Source: an uncultured Bacilli bacterium
GTDB taxonomy: Bacteria; Bacillota_I; Bacilli_A; RF39; UBA660
DNA length: 18,708 nucleotides
Assembly: GCA_934140355.1 (NCBI GenBank)
Contig: CAKPBH010000026.1
Span: 1 to 18,708, forward strand
Reading direction: 5' to 3'
The translations under genes were made by a program, and so were the position numbers. Shown here piece after piece: positions 7,972-15,886 of this stretch. The notes under the pieces were generated by a model, which ran no database searches, was not told the origin of the DNA, and was given only the letters and a program-made list of their open reading frames with translations. Each line of letters begins with the position of its first letter. Positions within the stretch are counted from its first letter, which is position 1.

Positions 7972-7999
7972 TCGCGCCTAAAATTTAGGTGTAATTTTT
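7972..7999 (+). terminator. Candidate hairpin terminator
   Basis: CGCCTAAA and TTTAGGTG form a short near-perfect stem (one G-T pair, minimal loop) followed by TTTTTT. It would stop plus-strand transcription entering from the island side before the spore coat gene. No obvious plus-strand gene ends here. Confidence 0.3.
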
Positions 8000-8124
8000 T
8001 AGCCTACCGAATTTTAAAGAACCACTTTATCTCACATCATCTAGAATAGTATGTATTTTTTAAGAATTTACATTTAATTAGAATTTTGTATGCTTATAAA
8101 TTCTATAAACTAGGTATTAATAAT

Positions 8125-8153
8125 ACATTTTTAATTTCAAAATACATAAACTA
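8125..8153 (+). promoter_or_regulatory. Sporulation sigma (SigK/SigE-like) promoter of the coat gene
   Basis: CATAAACTA at 8145-8153 fits the mother-cell -10 consensus CATANNNTA, with AC (of ATAC) at 8125-8126 as a minimal SigK -35, 18 bases away (slightly long). In Bacillus, cotY/cotZ genes are SigK-controlled. A sigma-A -10 TATAAT overlaps at 8152-8157 but has no matching -35. Confidence 0.4.
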
Positions 8154-8184
8154 TAATGAAATTAATAATAAAGGGGTGGATAAA

Positions 8185-8598
8185 ATGAATAATCAAGAAT
8201 GTAAAAATACTTGCGATAACTGCATCGCTGACATCCTAAAGGTTATCTTAATCCTTCAACAAAGTGCTACCCAATCAGATACCTGTCTAGAAACCTGCGA
8301 CCGTGGATTTTTAGGACAACAATGCTGCCCATCATGTTATAATACAAGGCCAATCGTTCTCTATACCTGTGGTTCTAACGGAATTCCACTAAGCTTACCA
8401 ATCTCAAAATCGCCAACAGAAGAAACAACATCTTCAATCTGCAGAGTAGAAAAATTGGATGAATGTTGTGCAACTTGTCGAGTATTAGTCGCAAATTCTG
8501 ATAGCACTTACACCAGTACAAACTCATTTTTTACAATTAACCTAAATTGTGTTTGCTGTATTCGTTGCCTAGATGATACTTTCATTGAAGGAGTATAA
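8185..8598 (+). CDS. CotY/CotZ/ExsY-family Cys-rich spore coat protein
   Basis: A 137-residue protein with 17 cysteines. It follows the CotY/CotZ order: an N-terminal Cys cluster (NNQECKNTCDNC), a helix (ADILKVILILQQSA), CDRGFLG, NTRPIVLYTCG, then SSICRVEKLDECCATCRVL, and TNSFFTINLNCVCCIRCLDD at the end. These blocks match Bacillus CotZ/ExsY (NTRPFILYT, FRVE..DDCAVLRVL, TVDLSCFCAIQCL). Such proteins self-assemble into disulphide-linked outer coat or exosporium layers. The start at 8185 is set by AAGGGGTGG (8171-8179); the open frame reaches back to 8086 without a ribosome site. It is a lone plus-strand gene, convergent with the ftsW-family gene. It implies the organism sporulates, or its ancestor did. 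Confidence 0.88.
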   Translation: MNNQECKNTCDNCIADILKVILILQQSATQSDTCLETCDRGFLGQQCCPSCYNTRPIVLYTCGSNGIPLSLPISKSPTEETTSSICRVEKLDECCATCRVLVANSDSTYTSTNSFFTINLNCVCCIRCLDDTFIEGV

Positions 8599-8648
8599 AA
8601 AAGAAAGCCAGTCCAAACGCTACACGTTTCCTGACTTCTTTTTTTTTG
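8599..8648. terminator. Shared bidirectional terminator, coat gene and ftsW family gene
   Basis: An imperfect ~18-bp stem (about 8600-8619 with 8625-8643) closes a five-base loop (TACA region). A-run and T-run flanks make it usable from both strands. It starts directly after the coat gene stop and also encodes the last codons of the ftsW-family protein. Confidence 0.6.
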
Positions 8649-9795
8649 CCCTTTTTCTCTCTTGACTCTCTTTTTTGCTAACACTTTCAATACATACCCT
8701 TTGAACAATACCAAGGGAAGAAAACAAACTAATCACGTAACTCCCTCCATAACTTAAAAAAGGTAGCGGCACACCAGTCAAAGGACCAAGACCAGTAACT
8801 CCAATCAAATTAATCGAAATATGCAAAAATAAATATACACAAACCCCATAAGCTAGAATTGAACCTTGTAAATTAACAGCCCTCCTTGCAATTCGATACA
8901 AACGATAAATCACAAAAAGATACATAAAAACAATAATCACCCCAACCGTTGCTCCCCATTCCTCTACAATAATAGGAAAAATAAAATCAGTGTAGGATTC
9001 CGGTAAATATAAGTATTTTTGAGTACTCTTCCCAATTCCTTGTCCTGTCACTCCCCCATTTTTAAAAGCAATAAAACTATTACATAACTGATATCCTGAC
9101 TCATCCTTATACCTTAAACAAGGATCTTTAAAATTAAACCGTTCCAACTGATAACTTTTTAAAAAATACTTTGAAAAAATCGCTAGCACGCCACCCCCTA
9201 CAATAATAGCAATAATTAAGAAAAAAGAAATTTTCCTCGATAATTTTTTAGAAATAGGAAGTGACATAAAAATTAAAAAAGTAATCCCCGCAATAATCAA
9301 GGCAGTCCCCAAATCTGGTTGAATCGCAACCAGTAAAAAAATAACAACAACAAGAATAATTGGCCGAATGATGACAAAAAGATTATCCATATCATCCTTA
9401 TGTTTTTCATAATAAGCTGCTAAAAATAAAATAATAATCACCTTAGCAAACTCACTAGGTTGAATCGATATCCCACCTACCTTAAACCAACTTTGAGCAC
9501 TATTCGCAACATGACCATAAATATTTAAGGCAATTAAAACTCCAATAATTCCAAACATCAAAACATAAGTTATTCCTCGGTAAAATTTTGTTGGAATATG
9601 AATAAGAAACAAGAACAATAGAAAACCAATTCCAATAAAAATAGCCTGTCGATAAAAATAATGATAAGGTCCATAACCGTAGCGCATATAACTTTCCATA
9701 CTAGAGGCACTAAGAACCATTACTAGTCCAAAGATAAAAAAAGAAATAATCATAAAAAGTAATGGTTTATCTAATTTAGAAAATACTTTTTTCAT
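8620..9795 (-). CDS. ftsW: FtsW/RodA/SpoVE-family peptidoglycan polymerase (SEDS)
   Basis: A 391-residue polytopic membrane protein with about ten hydrophobic segments, as in SEDS glycosyltransferases. These polymerise lipid II together with a class B penicillin-binding protein. Family marks are ASSMESY near TM1, GGISIQPSEFAK, VAIQPDLGTALII, GQGIGKSTQKYLYLPESYTDFIFPIIVEEWG, and LPFLSYGGS near the end. Lys-rich residues (KRAKKKK) form a cytosolic tail. The chosen ATG at 9795 has AGAGGATG upstream; a more upstream ATG at 9822 lacks one. Whether it serves division (FtsW) or spore cortex (SpoVE) cannot be told from sequence; the coat gene next door makes the latter worth considering, but elongation (RodA) is less likely from the YLPES/TDFIF pattern. 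Confidence 0.88.
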   Translation of the reverse strand: MKKVFSKLDKPLLFMIISFFIFGLVMVLSASSMESYMRYGYGPYHYFYRQAIFIGIGFLLFLFLIHIPTKFYRGITYVLMFGIIGVLIALNIYGHVANSAQSWFKVGGISIQPSEFAKVIIILFLAAYYEKHKDDMDNLFVIIRPIILVVVIFLLVAIQPDLGTALIIAGITFLIFMSLPISKKLSRKISFFLIIAIIVGGGVLAIFSKYFLKSYQLERFNFKDPCLRYKDESGYQLCNSFIAFKNGGVTGQGIGKSTQKYLYLPESYTDFIFPIIVEEWGATVGVIIVFMYLFVIYRLYRIARRAVNLQGSILAYGVCVYLFLHISINLIGVTGLGPLTGVPLPFLSYGGSYVISLFSSLGIVQRVCIESVSKKESQERKRAKKKKSGNV

Positions 9796-9894
9796 ATCCA
9801 CACATCCTCTTATCATTATCATAACATAAAATAAGTACTTTACTAGAAAAAAACATCTTCACTTGACAATTGATTTACAAATACTTGACAAAAG

Positions 9895-9954
9895 AAAAAT
9901 ACTTAAAAATAAATCTATCTATATCTTATAGATAAATCTAAATTAAGTATTTTC
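9895..9954 (-). terminator. Long-stem terminator after the HD-domain gene
   Basis: On the minus strand, AAAATACTTAA opens a ~26-base arm that pairs imperfectly with a second arm ending TTAAGTATTTTT, with loop AGAT. The arms include ATCTAT/ATAGAT. It lies 28 bases after the HD gene stop and ends the fmt operon. The 15-mer AATACTTAATTTAGA of its arm also occurs after asnB. Confidence 0.65.
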
Positions 9955-9981
9955 CTCATCAACTACTACTGTAAAATTTTT

Positions 9982-10572
9982 TTATTCTACAATTTCATTA
10001 TCTGAGAATTTAATATCTAAAAACTTTCGACTCGCTAAAAAGTCACACATATGAACAAATCTTTGTTCCGCCGTTCTAGGTTTAGGTAATACCTCTTTTT
10101 TTTGATAATTATCATAAGTCCATTCTCCCATATGAGATTCTATCATCGAACATACTTTACGTAAATCATCTACCTCCATTGATACTTTATCCTTATTTTC
10201 CATAATTAACTTAGAAGCAAGTAATGGATGATCAAATTTGGTATATTTGCTATGTTCCATTCCACTTTTCACGCCATCATGTAAGGTTAGTGCAATAATA
10301 ATTAAATCTTTATCGTGCAAACTAAATTTAGCACCAACCGTGTTATTATTAAGAAGTTCATGAGCAATTCGAACTGCAGCCTTCGTATGACGAACAAGCC
10401 CACCATCTCCTAAAGAAAATGCAGGATGATACTTTCCCGTAGAACTAGCGGGAACTTCAAAAAAATAATCAGGGAGTAATCCAATTAACACTTTCAAATC
10501 TTCTCTCAAAGTACTATCCTTAACATAATTTATCTCTGTTTTAAAAACGGCTATCTTATCTGTTTTTTTCAT
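9982..10572 (-). CDS. HD-domain phosphohydrolase-like protein
   Basis: A 196-residue soluble protein. Metal-binding HD signature residues are visible: His62 (GGLVRHTK), His98-Asp99 (TLHDGVKSG), His147 (IESHMGEW) and Asp177 (HMCDFLASR). This is the arrangement of HD hydrolases acting on phosphate esters or nucleotides; the substrate cannot be named. It is the last gene of the operon, 19 bases after mscS, with ribosome site AGGAGAT before the ATG, and is followed by a strong terminator. The C-terminus after the last helix is short. Confidence 0.75.
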   Translation of the reverse strand: MKKTDKIAVFKTEINYVKDSTLREDLKVLIGLLPDYFFEVPASSTGKYHPAFSLGDGGLVRHTKAAVRIAHELLNNNTVGAKFSLHDKDLIIIALTLHDGVKSGMEHSKYTKFDHPLLASKLIMENKDKVSMEVDDLRKVCSMIESHMGEWTYDNYQKKEVLPKPRTAEQRFVHMCDFLASRKFLDIKFSDNEIVE

Positions 10573-10591
10573 TATCTAACATCTCCTACTT

Positions 10592-11395
10592 CTATTTCAT
10601 TACATTTACATCAACTTTTTGATAAGGGATTTCTATTCCTTCTTGATCAAACCGAAGCTTAATTAACTTAAGTACTTGCCTTTTTATTCCTAAATGTTGC
10701 ATTGCTGCACAATCTATCATAACAGCATAATTAACACTACTATCTGCAAATTCATCAACGCCCAAAAGTTCCATTGTATAAACATGCTTCATCTTTACAA
10801 CCTCTTTTTTGATTTCTTCTAAAACACTCTCTAAATGTTCTATCTTAGTATCATAAGAAACGGGAAGCATTAATACTAATTTTGTATGATTTAAATTAAA
10901 ATTAACGACCTTGTTAAAAGAAGAATTCGATAAAATCATCACTTCTCCTGTATAAGCCTTAACCTTTGTTGTCTTTAAACCAAGGGAAATCACCTCGCCT
11001 TTAAATCCATTGATTTCAACCCAATCCCCAACGGCATAGGCATTATCAAAAATAATAAAAATTCCCGCTAAAAAGTCTTTAACAATATCTTGAAAGGCAA
11101 GACCAACAACAACACCAGCAACTCCTAAAGAAGCAATAATACTAGTGGTATTAATTCCATATAAATTAAGAATCAAAATAATCACAATAATGGCAATAAC
11201 ATACTTAATAATATTCTTAATTAAATTAACAACCGTAACCTTTCTCTTATCAATCCCGCTACCTCTTCCAACATGCTTAATATTAATCCGACTAAGATCG
11301 GTAATAACTTTAGCAATAATCATATAAATCAAAACACCAACACCAATATAAATAATTGGCATAAAAAATTTCTCACTTTGAATAAATTTACTCAT
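10592..11395 (-). CDS. mscS: MscS-family small-conductance mechanosensitive channel
   Basis: 267 residues. Three membrane segments lie at about 11-30, 57-78 and 82-115, the last being the Gly/Ala-rich pore helix (SLGVAGVVVGLAFQDIVKDFLAG). The MscS beta domain follows (AVGDWVEINGFKGEVISLGLKTTKV, then ILSNSSFNKVVNFNL) and then the alpha/beta cytosolic cage. Length and order match the minimal three-TM MscS class (E. coli MscS, B. subtilis YkuT). It vents solutes at hypo-osmotic shock. The ribosome site AAAGGAGG is the strongest in the operon. It sits 47 bases after asnB, with a hairpin in the gap. Confidence 0.92.
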   Translation of the reverse strand: MSKFIQSEKFFMPIIYIGVGVLIYMIIAKVITDLSRINIKHVGRGSGIDKRKVTVVNLIKNIIKYVIAIIVIILILNLYGINTTSIIASLGVAGVVVGLAFQDIVKDFLAGIFIIFDNAYAVGDWVEINGFKGEVISLGLKTTKVKAYTGEVMILSNSSFNKVVNFNLNHTKLVLMLPVSYDTKIEHLESVLEEIKKEVVKMKHVYTMELLGVDEFADSSVNYAVMIDCAAMQHLGIKRQVLKLIKLRFDQEGIEIPYQKVDVNVMK

Positions 11396-11416
11396 TAAAG
11401 CCTCCTTTAAATCAAT

Positions 11417-11443
11417 TACTTAAAATTTTCTCTAAATTAAGTA
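11417..11443. repeat. Intercistronic inverted repeat between asnB and mscS
   Basis: TACTTAA (11417-11423) mirrors TTAAGTA (11437-11443), with additional A-T pairing inside. One arm (11431-11445) contains the same 15-mer, AATACTTAATTTAGA on the minus strand, as the operon's final terminator. Without a T-run it may be an RNA-processing or attenuating hairpin rather than a full terminator. Confidence 0.35.
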
Positions 11444-13252
11444 TTACGCCTCAATAAAAAATACTTCATACCACTTCAAAAAACTATATATTGCCCACAC
11501 CTTACGATAATTATCTTGCTTTCCACTCTTATGCTCATCAAGTAATTTCATAATATAATCTTGATTAAATAATTCATTTGCAATATCTAGAGAAAATGCT
11601 CTTTTTATCTCATTATAAAAATCATCTTCCCTAATCCATTCCCGAATAGGTACTGGAAAACCTAACTTCTTTTTATTATAACTCTCATTAGGAATATCTC
11701 TTTTTGCAGCATCCCTTAAACTAGCCTTTGTCCTCTTATCTCTAATTTTATAACTAGGAAGAAGAGAAGAAGCTACCTTAAACACTTCTACATCTGTAAA
11801 AGGAACCCTAGACTCAATCGAAAAAGCCATCGTCATTTTATCTACAATCAACAAAATATTATCACTAAGCCAGTAACGAATATCAATCGCTAACTTCTTA
11901 TTCAAATCACTTTCGTTCTTATACTCTAAATAAGTATCCCGAACAATCTCCTTATTTGGTAAATAATCTCGAAACTTTAAAACATCCTGAAGCTCATCAT
12001 CATAAAAATTCCGATTAATACTAACATAACTTTCCTCCAAAGACTTACCCCGTCTAATTAAATATCTCGTATAACGATTCTTGGGAAGTATTTTACAAAC
12101 TCCTGCTACCATTTTTCGAAGAAATAAAGGCAACTTTGTATAAGGATGATCATCATAACTATTATATCCCCCAAAGAATTCATCTGCCCCTTCACCAGAT
12201 AAAACAACACGAACATCTTGACTAGCCAATTTAGATAAAAAATATACCGCAATACTACAAGCATCCGTCGTAGGCTCATCCATATGATAATAAACATCAT
12301 CTAAAGCCTGCATATACTCTTCCTTATTAATTTTACTAGAAATATTCGTAATTCCAAGACGATCCGTCAAATCCTTAGCATAATCAATTTCACTATATCG
12401 TCGATTTTCATAGCCAACCGTATAAGTCTTATCCGGCCTTGCCATACTAACCAAATAAGAAGAATCTATCCCACTTGATAAAAAGGAACCTACTTCAACA
12501 TCACTAATCAAATGATGCTCTACACTATCATGCATAACCTGACTAATCTCATTAACCATCTCTTCATAAGACTTATCTGTTTTAGAAAATGATAACGTAA
12601 AATACTTAACAATTTTCTTTTCCATCGTTTTTGTTGAAAAAATCATATAATGACCAGGCTCTAACTTATAGACACCTTTAAAGAAAGTCGCCCCTCCTGG
12701 TGTAAAACTAAACGTCAAATAAGCACCTAACATCTCTTTATTCAATTCCTTATGAAAGAAAGGAATCTCTAAAAAACTTTTAATCTCTGATGAAAACAAA
12801 AAGCCATCATCATTTTGATAATAATAAAGAGGCTTAATCCCAAAATGATCTCTTGCAATAAACAACTCATCTTTATTTTTATCATAAATACAAAAAGCAA
12901 ACATTCCTCTTAATTTATTTAATAAATCATATCCCCATTCTTCATAGCCATGAACAAGCACTTCTGTATCACTATTGGTCTTAAATTCATGATTTCCTAA
13001 GTTTTTCTTTAACTCTTGATAATTGTAAATTTCCCCATTAAACATAACCAAAATACTCTTATCCTCGTTATAAATTGGTTGATTTCCACCACCAATATCA
13101 ATAATAGAAAGTCTCCTTTGCCCTAAAGCAACATTTCCAGAGACAAACTTTCCTTCAGCATTAGGGCCTCGATGAATAATTCTATCGTTCATTTTCTTAA
13201 TTAATTTCTCTTTATCAGAAATCTTGCTAACAATACCATTTATTCCACACAT
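11444..13252 (-). CDS. asnB: Asparagine synthetase B (glutamine-hydrolysing)
   Basis: 602 residues, a normal AsnB length. The protein begins MCGINGI, so Cys2 is the nucleophile of the class II amidotransferase domain. GQRRLSIID (44-52), FNGEIYN (71-77) and SDTEVL (94-99) bind glutamine. The synthetase domain has the PPi-loop SSGIDSS (259-265), then YTVGYEN, LSGEGADEFFGGY and SIESRVPF. It converts Asp, Gln and ATP to Asn, Glu, AMP and PPi. The ATG follows AAGGTAGAG, which overlaps the end of the upstream SDR gene (9 bases apart). No motif suggests a specialised peptidoglycan amidase role, although AsnB-type enzymes can amidate cell wall. Confidence 0.93.
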   Translation of the reverse strand: MCGINGIVSKISDKEKLIKKMNDRIIHRGPNAEGKFVSGNVALGQRRLSIIDIGGGNQPIYNEDKSILVMFNGEIYNYQELKKNLGNHEFKTNSDTEVLVHGYEEWGYDLLNKLRGMFAFCIYDKNKDELFIARDHFGIKPLYYYQNDDGFLFSSEIKSFLEIPFFHKELNKEMLGAYLTFSFTPGGATFFKGVYKLEPGHYMIFSTKTMEKKIVKYFTLSFSKTDKSYEEMVNEISQVMHDSVEHHLISDVEVGSFLSSGIDSSYLVSMARPDKTYTVGYENRRYSEIDYAKDLTDRLGITNISSKINKEEYMQALDDVYYHMDEPTTDACSIAVYFLSKLASQDVRVVLSGEGADEFFGGYNSYDDHPYTKLPLFLRKMVAGVCKILPKNRYTRYLIRRGKSLEESYVSINRNFYDDELQDVLKFRDYLPNKEIVRDTYLEYKNESDLNKKLAIDIRYWLSDNILLIVDKMTMAFSIESRVPFTDVEVFKVASSLLPSYKIRDKRTKASLRDAAKRDIPNESYNKKKLGFPVPIREWIREDDFYNEIKRAFSLDIANELFNQDYIMKLLDEHKSGKQDNYRKVWAIYSFLKWYEVFFIEA

Positions 13253-13261
13253 ATCTCTACC

Positions 13262-13987
13262 TTACTTTCTACCACCATCAACCACAATAACAGCCCCATT
13301 AATATAACTAGCCTTCTTGCTAGATAAGAAATAAATCACTTCCGCAATCTCAACAGGATGAGCAAATCGATTCAATACAATTTTTTTCTCCTCATCCTGA
13401 ATATACTCTTTATCCAATAAAGCATTCATTGGCGTATCAACCCAACCAGGAGCAACAGCATTAACACGAATATCAGGACCTAAAGCAACAGCTAAATCTT
13501 TCGTTAAAATATGAAGTCCTGCCTTAGAAGCATCATAGTCCATACTATAACTATAGTTAGAATCAATGCCATTTGTACTTCCTACATTAACAATCGTACC
13601 ACCTCGAACTAAGTCCGCTAAACATTTAACAATTCGAAAAGGCCCAATTAAATTAGTATTAAGAACCTCCATAAAATCTTCTGCTGTCTTATCACGAAAT
13701 AAACTATCTCGAGCAATACCTGCATTATTTACAATCACATCAATTTTATTATAGTTCTTCGTAATCTCAGTTTTTAATCTTTTAATATCCTCATCTTGAC
13801 AAACATCCACTTGATAAGCAAAAACATGAACCCCATATTCCTCAGGCAACTTTTGAGAAAGATGAAGAGCCCGATTAGTATTTTTCAAATAAGTAAAAAT
13901 TACATTATATCCCCTCTTCGCATACAACCGAACGCACGCTTCACCTATTCCCGAACTTCCTCCAGTAATCAAAACAACCTTATTCAT
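13262..13987 (-). CDS. FabG-like short-chain dehydrogenase/reductase
   Basis: 241 residues from the chosen start, standard for classical SDRs. The NAD(P) motif is TGGSSGIG (8-15), then NNAG (87-90). The catalytic residues Ser137, Tyr151 and Lys155 lie in VGSTNG and YDASK, with PGWVDTPM after. The closest general family is 3-oxoacyl-ACP reductase FabG, but it does not sit in a fatty acid cluster, so the substrate is open. TTG 13996 and ATG 13993 are possible starts; ATG 13987 has the best spacing from AAAGG and overlaps the previous gene by eight bases (ATGAATAA), implying coupled translation. Confidence 0.88.
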   Translation of the reverse strand: MNKVVLITGGSSGIGEACVRLYAKRGYNVIFTYLKNTNRALHLSQKLPEEYGVHVFAYQVDVCQDEDIKRLKTEITKNYNKIDVIVNNAGIARDSLFRDKTAEDFMEVLNTNLIGPFRIVKCLADLVRGGTIVNVGSTNGIDSNYSYSMDYDASKAGLHILTKDLAVALGPDIRVNAVAPGWVDTPMNALLDKEYIQDEEKKIVLNRFAHPVEIAEVIYFLSSKKASYINGAVIVVDGGRK

Positions 13988-14810
13988 TTTCATCAACCTT
14001 TCGAATTTTATCAGTAGGAATTGCCTGGATTGCTTCTACCTTACCAATATTTTGATACAAATAACTAACCTTACATTCCGTATAAGAAAGAGAAAGTTCC
14101 TTTAAAAGAGGTGCATAATCAACTTCTACTTTAACCTGACCATTTTCTTCACTCACTTGAAAAGTAATTTCATCATCGCCCTGATAAGTCTTAATCATAT
14201 CTCTTACCTTCAAATGATATTCATATTCCTTCTTTCCACTAGAATAATTCGTTACATGGTCTAAACTAGCATTCTCTAAAAAATTTTTCATTCCCTCTTT
14301 CGTAACATACTCCACCTTAATGATAGAATAAATATCTTCTTCCAAAACTTCCTGATAAGTATTTTCATCAACAATAGAATAATACTTATCTGCCTCTTTC
14401 TGATAATGCAAAGTATTTTCCTGATAAGTTCGATCAATTGTTAAATAATCTTGGTATCTCTTTCCCAAATAACGTACTTCATCACTAACCACATTTTCTC
14501 CATCTTGTTTTTTGGTTGCAATATTTACTTCATACTCATAATTATTGCCAATCCTATCCAACCACTCACCCAATTTTGCATTTTCTTTTTCCGTATCCCG
14601 AATTGGCGTAACCGTATTGGTAAGAGTCTTAGAAGGACTACTTAACTCCGCAATATTTAAATAAATAATTAAAACAATAAGAAATACTCCCCAACCAATT
14701 AACTGTATTTTTGCCTTATATTTAGAGTCTGTATTATATTTTTCTAAAAAAGATAACTCAGTATTTTCCTTTTTTTCCTCACTAACTACCTTCTCTTTAT
14801 TCTTTTTCAC
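13980..14810 (-). CDS. Single-span membrane protein of unknown function
   Basis: 276 residues. A charged cytosolic N-terminus of ~35 residues (KKNKEKVVSEEKKEN) precedes one membrane segment (about 36-54, IQLIGWGVFLIVLIIYL). The remainder is an acidic, Tyr-rich extracellular domain without Cys except near the C-terminus (YTECKVSYLY). No known family is recognised; the repeated NYEYEVNIATKK and EYEYHLKV strands suggest beta-sandwich or cystatin-like folds, which is speculation. It overlaps the fmt stop by 14 bases and the SDR start by eight, so it is a true operon member. Confidence 0.8.
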   Translation of the reverse strand: MKKNKEKVVSEEKKENTELSFLEKYNTDSKYKAKIQLIGWGVFLIVLIIYLNIAELSSPSKTLTNTVTPIRDTEKENAKLGEWLDRIGNNYEYEVNIATKKQDGENVVSDEVRYLGKRYQDYLTIDRTYQENTLHYQKEADKYYSIVDENTYQEVLEEDIYSIIKVEYVTKEGMKNFLENASLDHVTNYSSGKKEYEYHLKVRDMIKTYQGDDEITFQVSEENGQVKVEVDYAPLLKELSLSYTECKVSYLYQNIGKVEAIQAIPTDKIRKVDENE

Positions 14811-15822
14811 AATTTAACACCTTACCTAACAATTCATTATGATTAACACCATTTAAAAAATTCTTTACCAAACACCGCTTTTTTCCTTCTAATCCAATAT
14901 CCAAAAACTTGATTGCACCATCACCACACAAAACCGTAAAAGAATCACTAGATACCGAAACAATCTCTCCAGGCACTCCTTTATACTCATGACTATCTAT
15001 CTTAGCTTGATATATTTTCATTCTCTTAGAATTAAGAAAACAATAAGCACCAGGAACAGGGCTAAGACCACGAATCAAATTATATACATCTTGATTACTT
15101 TTATTGAAATCTATCCTTTCATCTTCCTTACTTACATTAAGAGCAAAAGTAACTTTTTCCTCATCTTGCTTAGTATAAACAGCCGTACCATCTACGATTG
15201 TAGGAATTGTCTCTAATAATAAATCTCTCCCCAAATAAGATAACCTCTCATATAAAGATTCTAGATTTTCATCATCTTCTATCAAAGTACTTTTCATGCG
15301 AATAATATCTCCGGCATCCATTTTTAAACTAGTCTTCATAATCGTAACACCAGTAACCTTATCCCCATGAATAAGAGCCCAATGGATAGGTGCTCCCCCT
15401 CGGTAACTAGGAAGAAGTGAACCATGAACATTAATACATCCATACTTAGGATAATCAATGATTTCTTTAGGAATAAATTGCCCATAAGCACAAGTCACAA
15501 TCATATCTGGTTTCATGGCTAAAATCCGCGCATAATCTTCACGGATATTTTCCGGTTGAAACACAGAAATTCCATTTTCTAAAGCAATAACCTTCGTATC
15601 AGGCATAATAACCTCACCATGGCGATTTTTCTTTCGGTCCGGCTGACACACGACCATTACTACCTCATAATTTTGAATTAATCCTTCTAAAACAGGAACA
15701 GCAAACGAAGGAGTCCCCATAAAAACCATCCTTAAATTTTTCTTATCACCAAAAGATATCGTGTAATCTCCTATTACTAAAGTATCACTCATGTTCTCAT
15801 TACTCTTTCGATAACTAGCCAT
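14797..15822 (-). CDS. fmt: Methionyl-tRNA formyltransferase, N-terminally extended
   Basis: 341 residues. The formyltransferase core begins at RMVFMGTPSFAVPVL (31 onward). The catalytic residues Asn131, His133 and Asp169 fall in INVHGSLLPSYRGGAPI and KMDAGDI. They sit 25 residues downstream of E. coli Fmt Asn106, His108 and Asp144. The C-terminal OB-like domain follows (LSPVPGAYCFLN). Fmt formylates initiator Met-tRNA using 10-formyl-THF. The extension (MASYRKSNENMSDTLVIGDY, then TISFGDKKNL) is real by the start signal: AGGTGAT lies just before this ATG, and no good site precedes the ATG inside. First gene of the operon. Confidence 0.92.
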   Translation of the reverse strand: MASYRKSNENMSDTLVIGDYTISFGDKKNLRMVFMGTPSFAVPVLEGLIQNYEVVMVVCQPDRKKNRHGEVIMPDTKVIALENGISVFQPENIREDYARILAMKPDMIVTCAYGQFIPKEIIDYPKYGCINVHGSLLPSYRGGAPIHWALIHGDKVTGVTIMKTSLKMDAGDIIRMKSTLIEDDENLESLYERLSYLGRDLLLETIPTIVDGTAVYTKQDEEKVTFALNVSKEDERIDFNKSNQDVYNLIRGLSPVPGAYCFLNSKRMKIYQAKIDSHEYKGVPGEIVSVSSDSFTVLCGDGAIKFLDIGLEGKKRCLVKNFLNGVNHNELLGKVLNCEKE

Positions 15823-15846
15823 CTTATCACCTAACTTTCAAGTAAA

Positions 15847-15855
15847 ATTATACCA
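15847..15855 (-). promoter_or_regulatory. Extended -10 promoter of the fmt operon
   Basis: TGGTATAAT on the minus strand is an extended -10, about 25 bases before the fmt ATG. No good -35 is present (TATTAT at 15870-15875). It lies directly after the terminator of the upstream gene. Confidence 0.4.
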
Positions 15856-15886
15856 AAAAAAAAAGAAAAATAATAGCATTTTTCTT
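15855..15886 (-). terminator. Terminator of the lysozyme-like gene
   Basis: On the minus strand AAGAAAAAT (complement of 15878-15886) pairs perfectly with ATTTTTCTT (complement of 15863-15871) around a six-base loop and is followed by a T-run. It overlaps the stop codon of the gene it ends. Confidence 0.55.

Larger units (their letters stand above)
7499..8184. other. Non-coding, low-complexity junction of island and core chromosome
   Basis: No intact gene is seen. It holds the Asn/Ser-rich scrap at 7631-7792, a short hydrophobic scrap on the plus strand near 7505-7580 (VALGFILTLLGELIIY, TGA-terminated, no start), a hairpin at 7972-7999 and the spore coat gene promoter. A plus-strand frame open from 8086 into the coat gene is only an upstream extension without a ribosome site. 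Confidence 0.5.

Noticed and set aside
8086..8184. Longer start for the spore coat protein
   Set aside because: No ribosome site precedes 8086, and the family start aligns with the ATG at 8185, which has AAGGGGTGG before it.
9850..9890. Tandem TTGACA boxes as a plus-strand promoter pair
   Set aside because: Neither is followed at 16-18 bases by a usable -10, and no plus-strand gene starts downstream.
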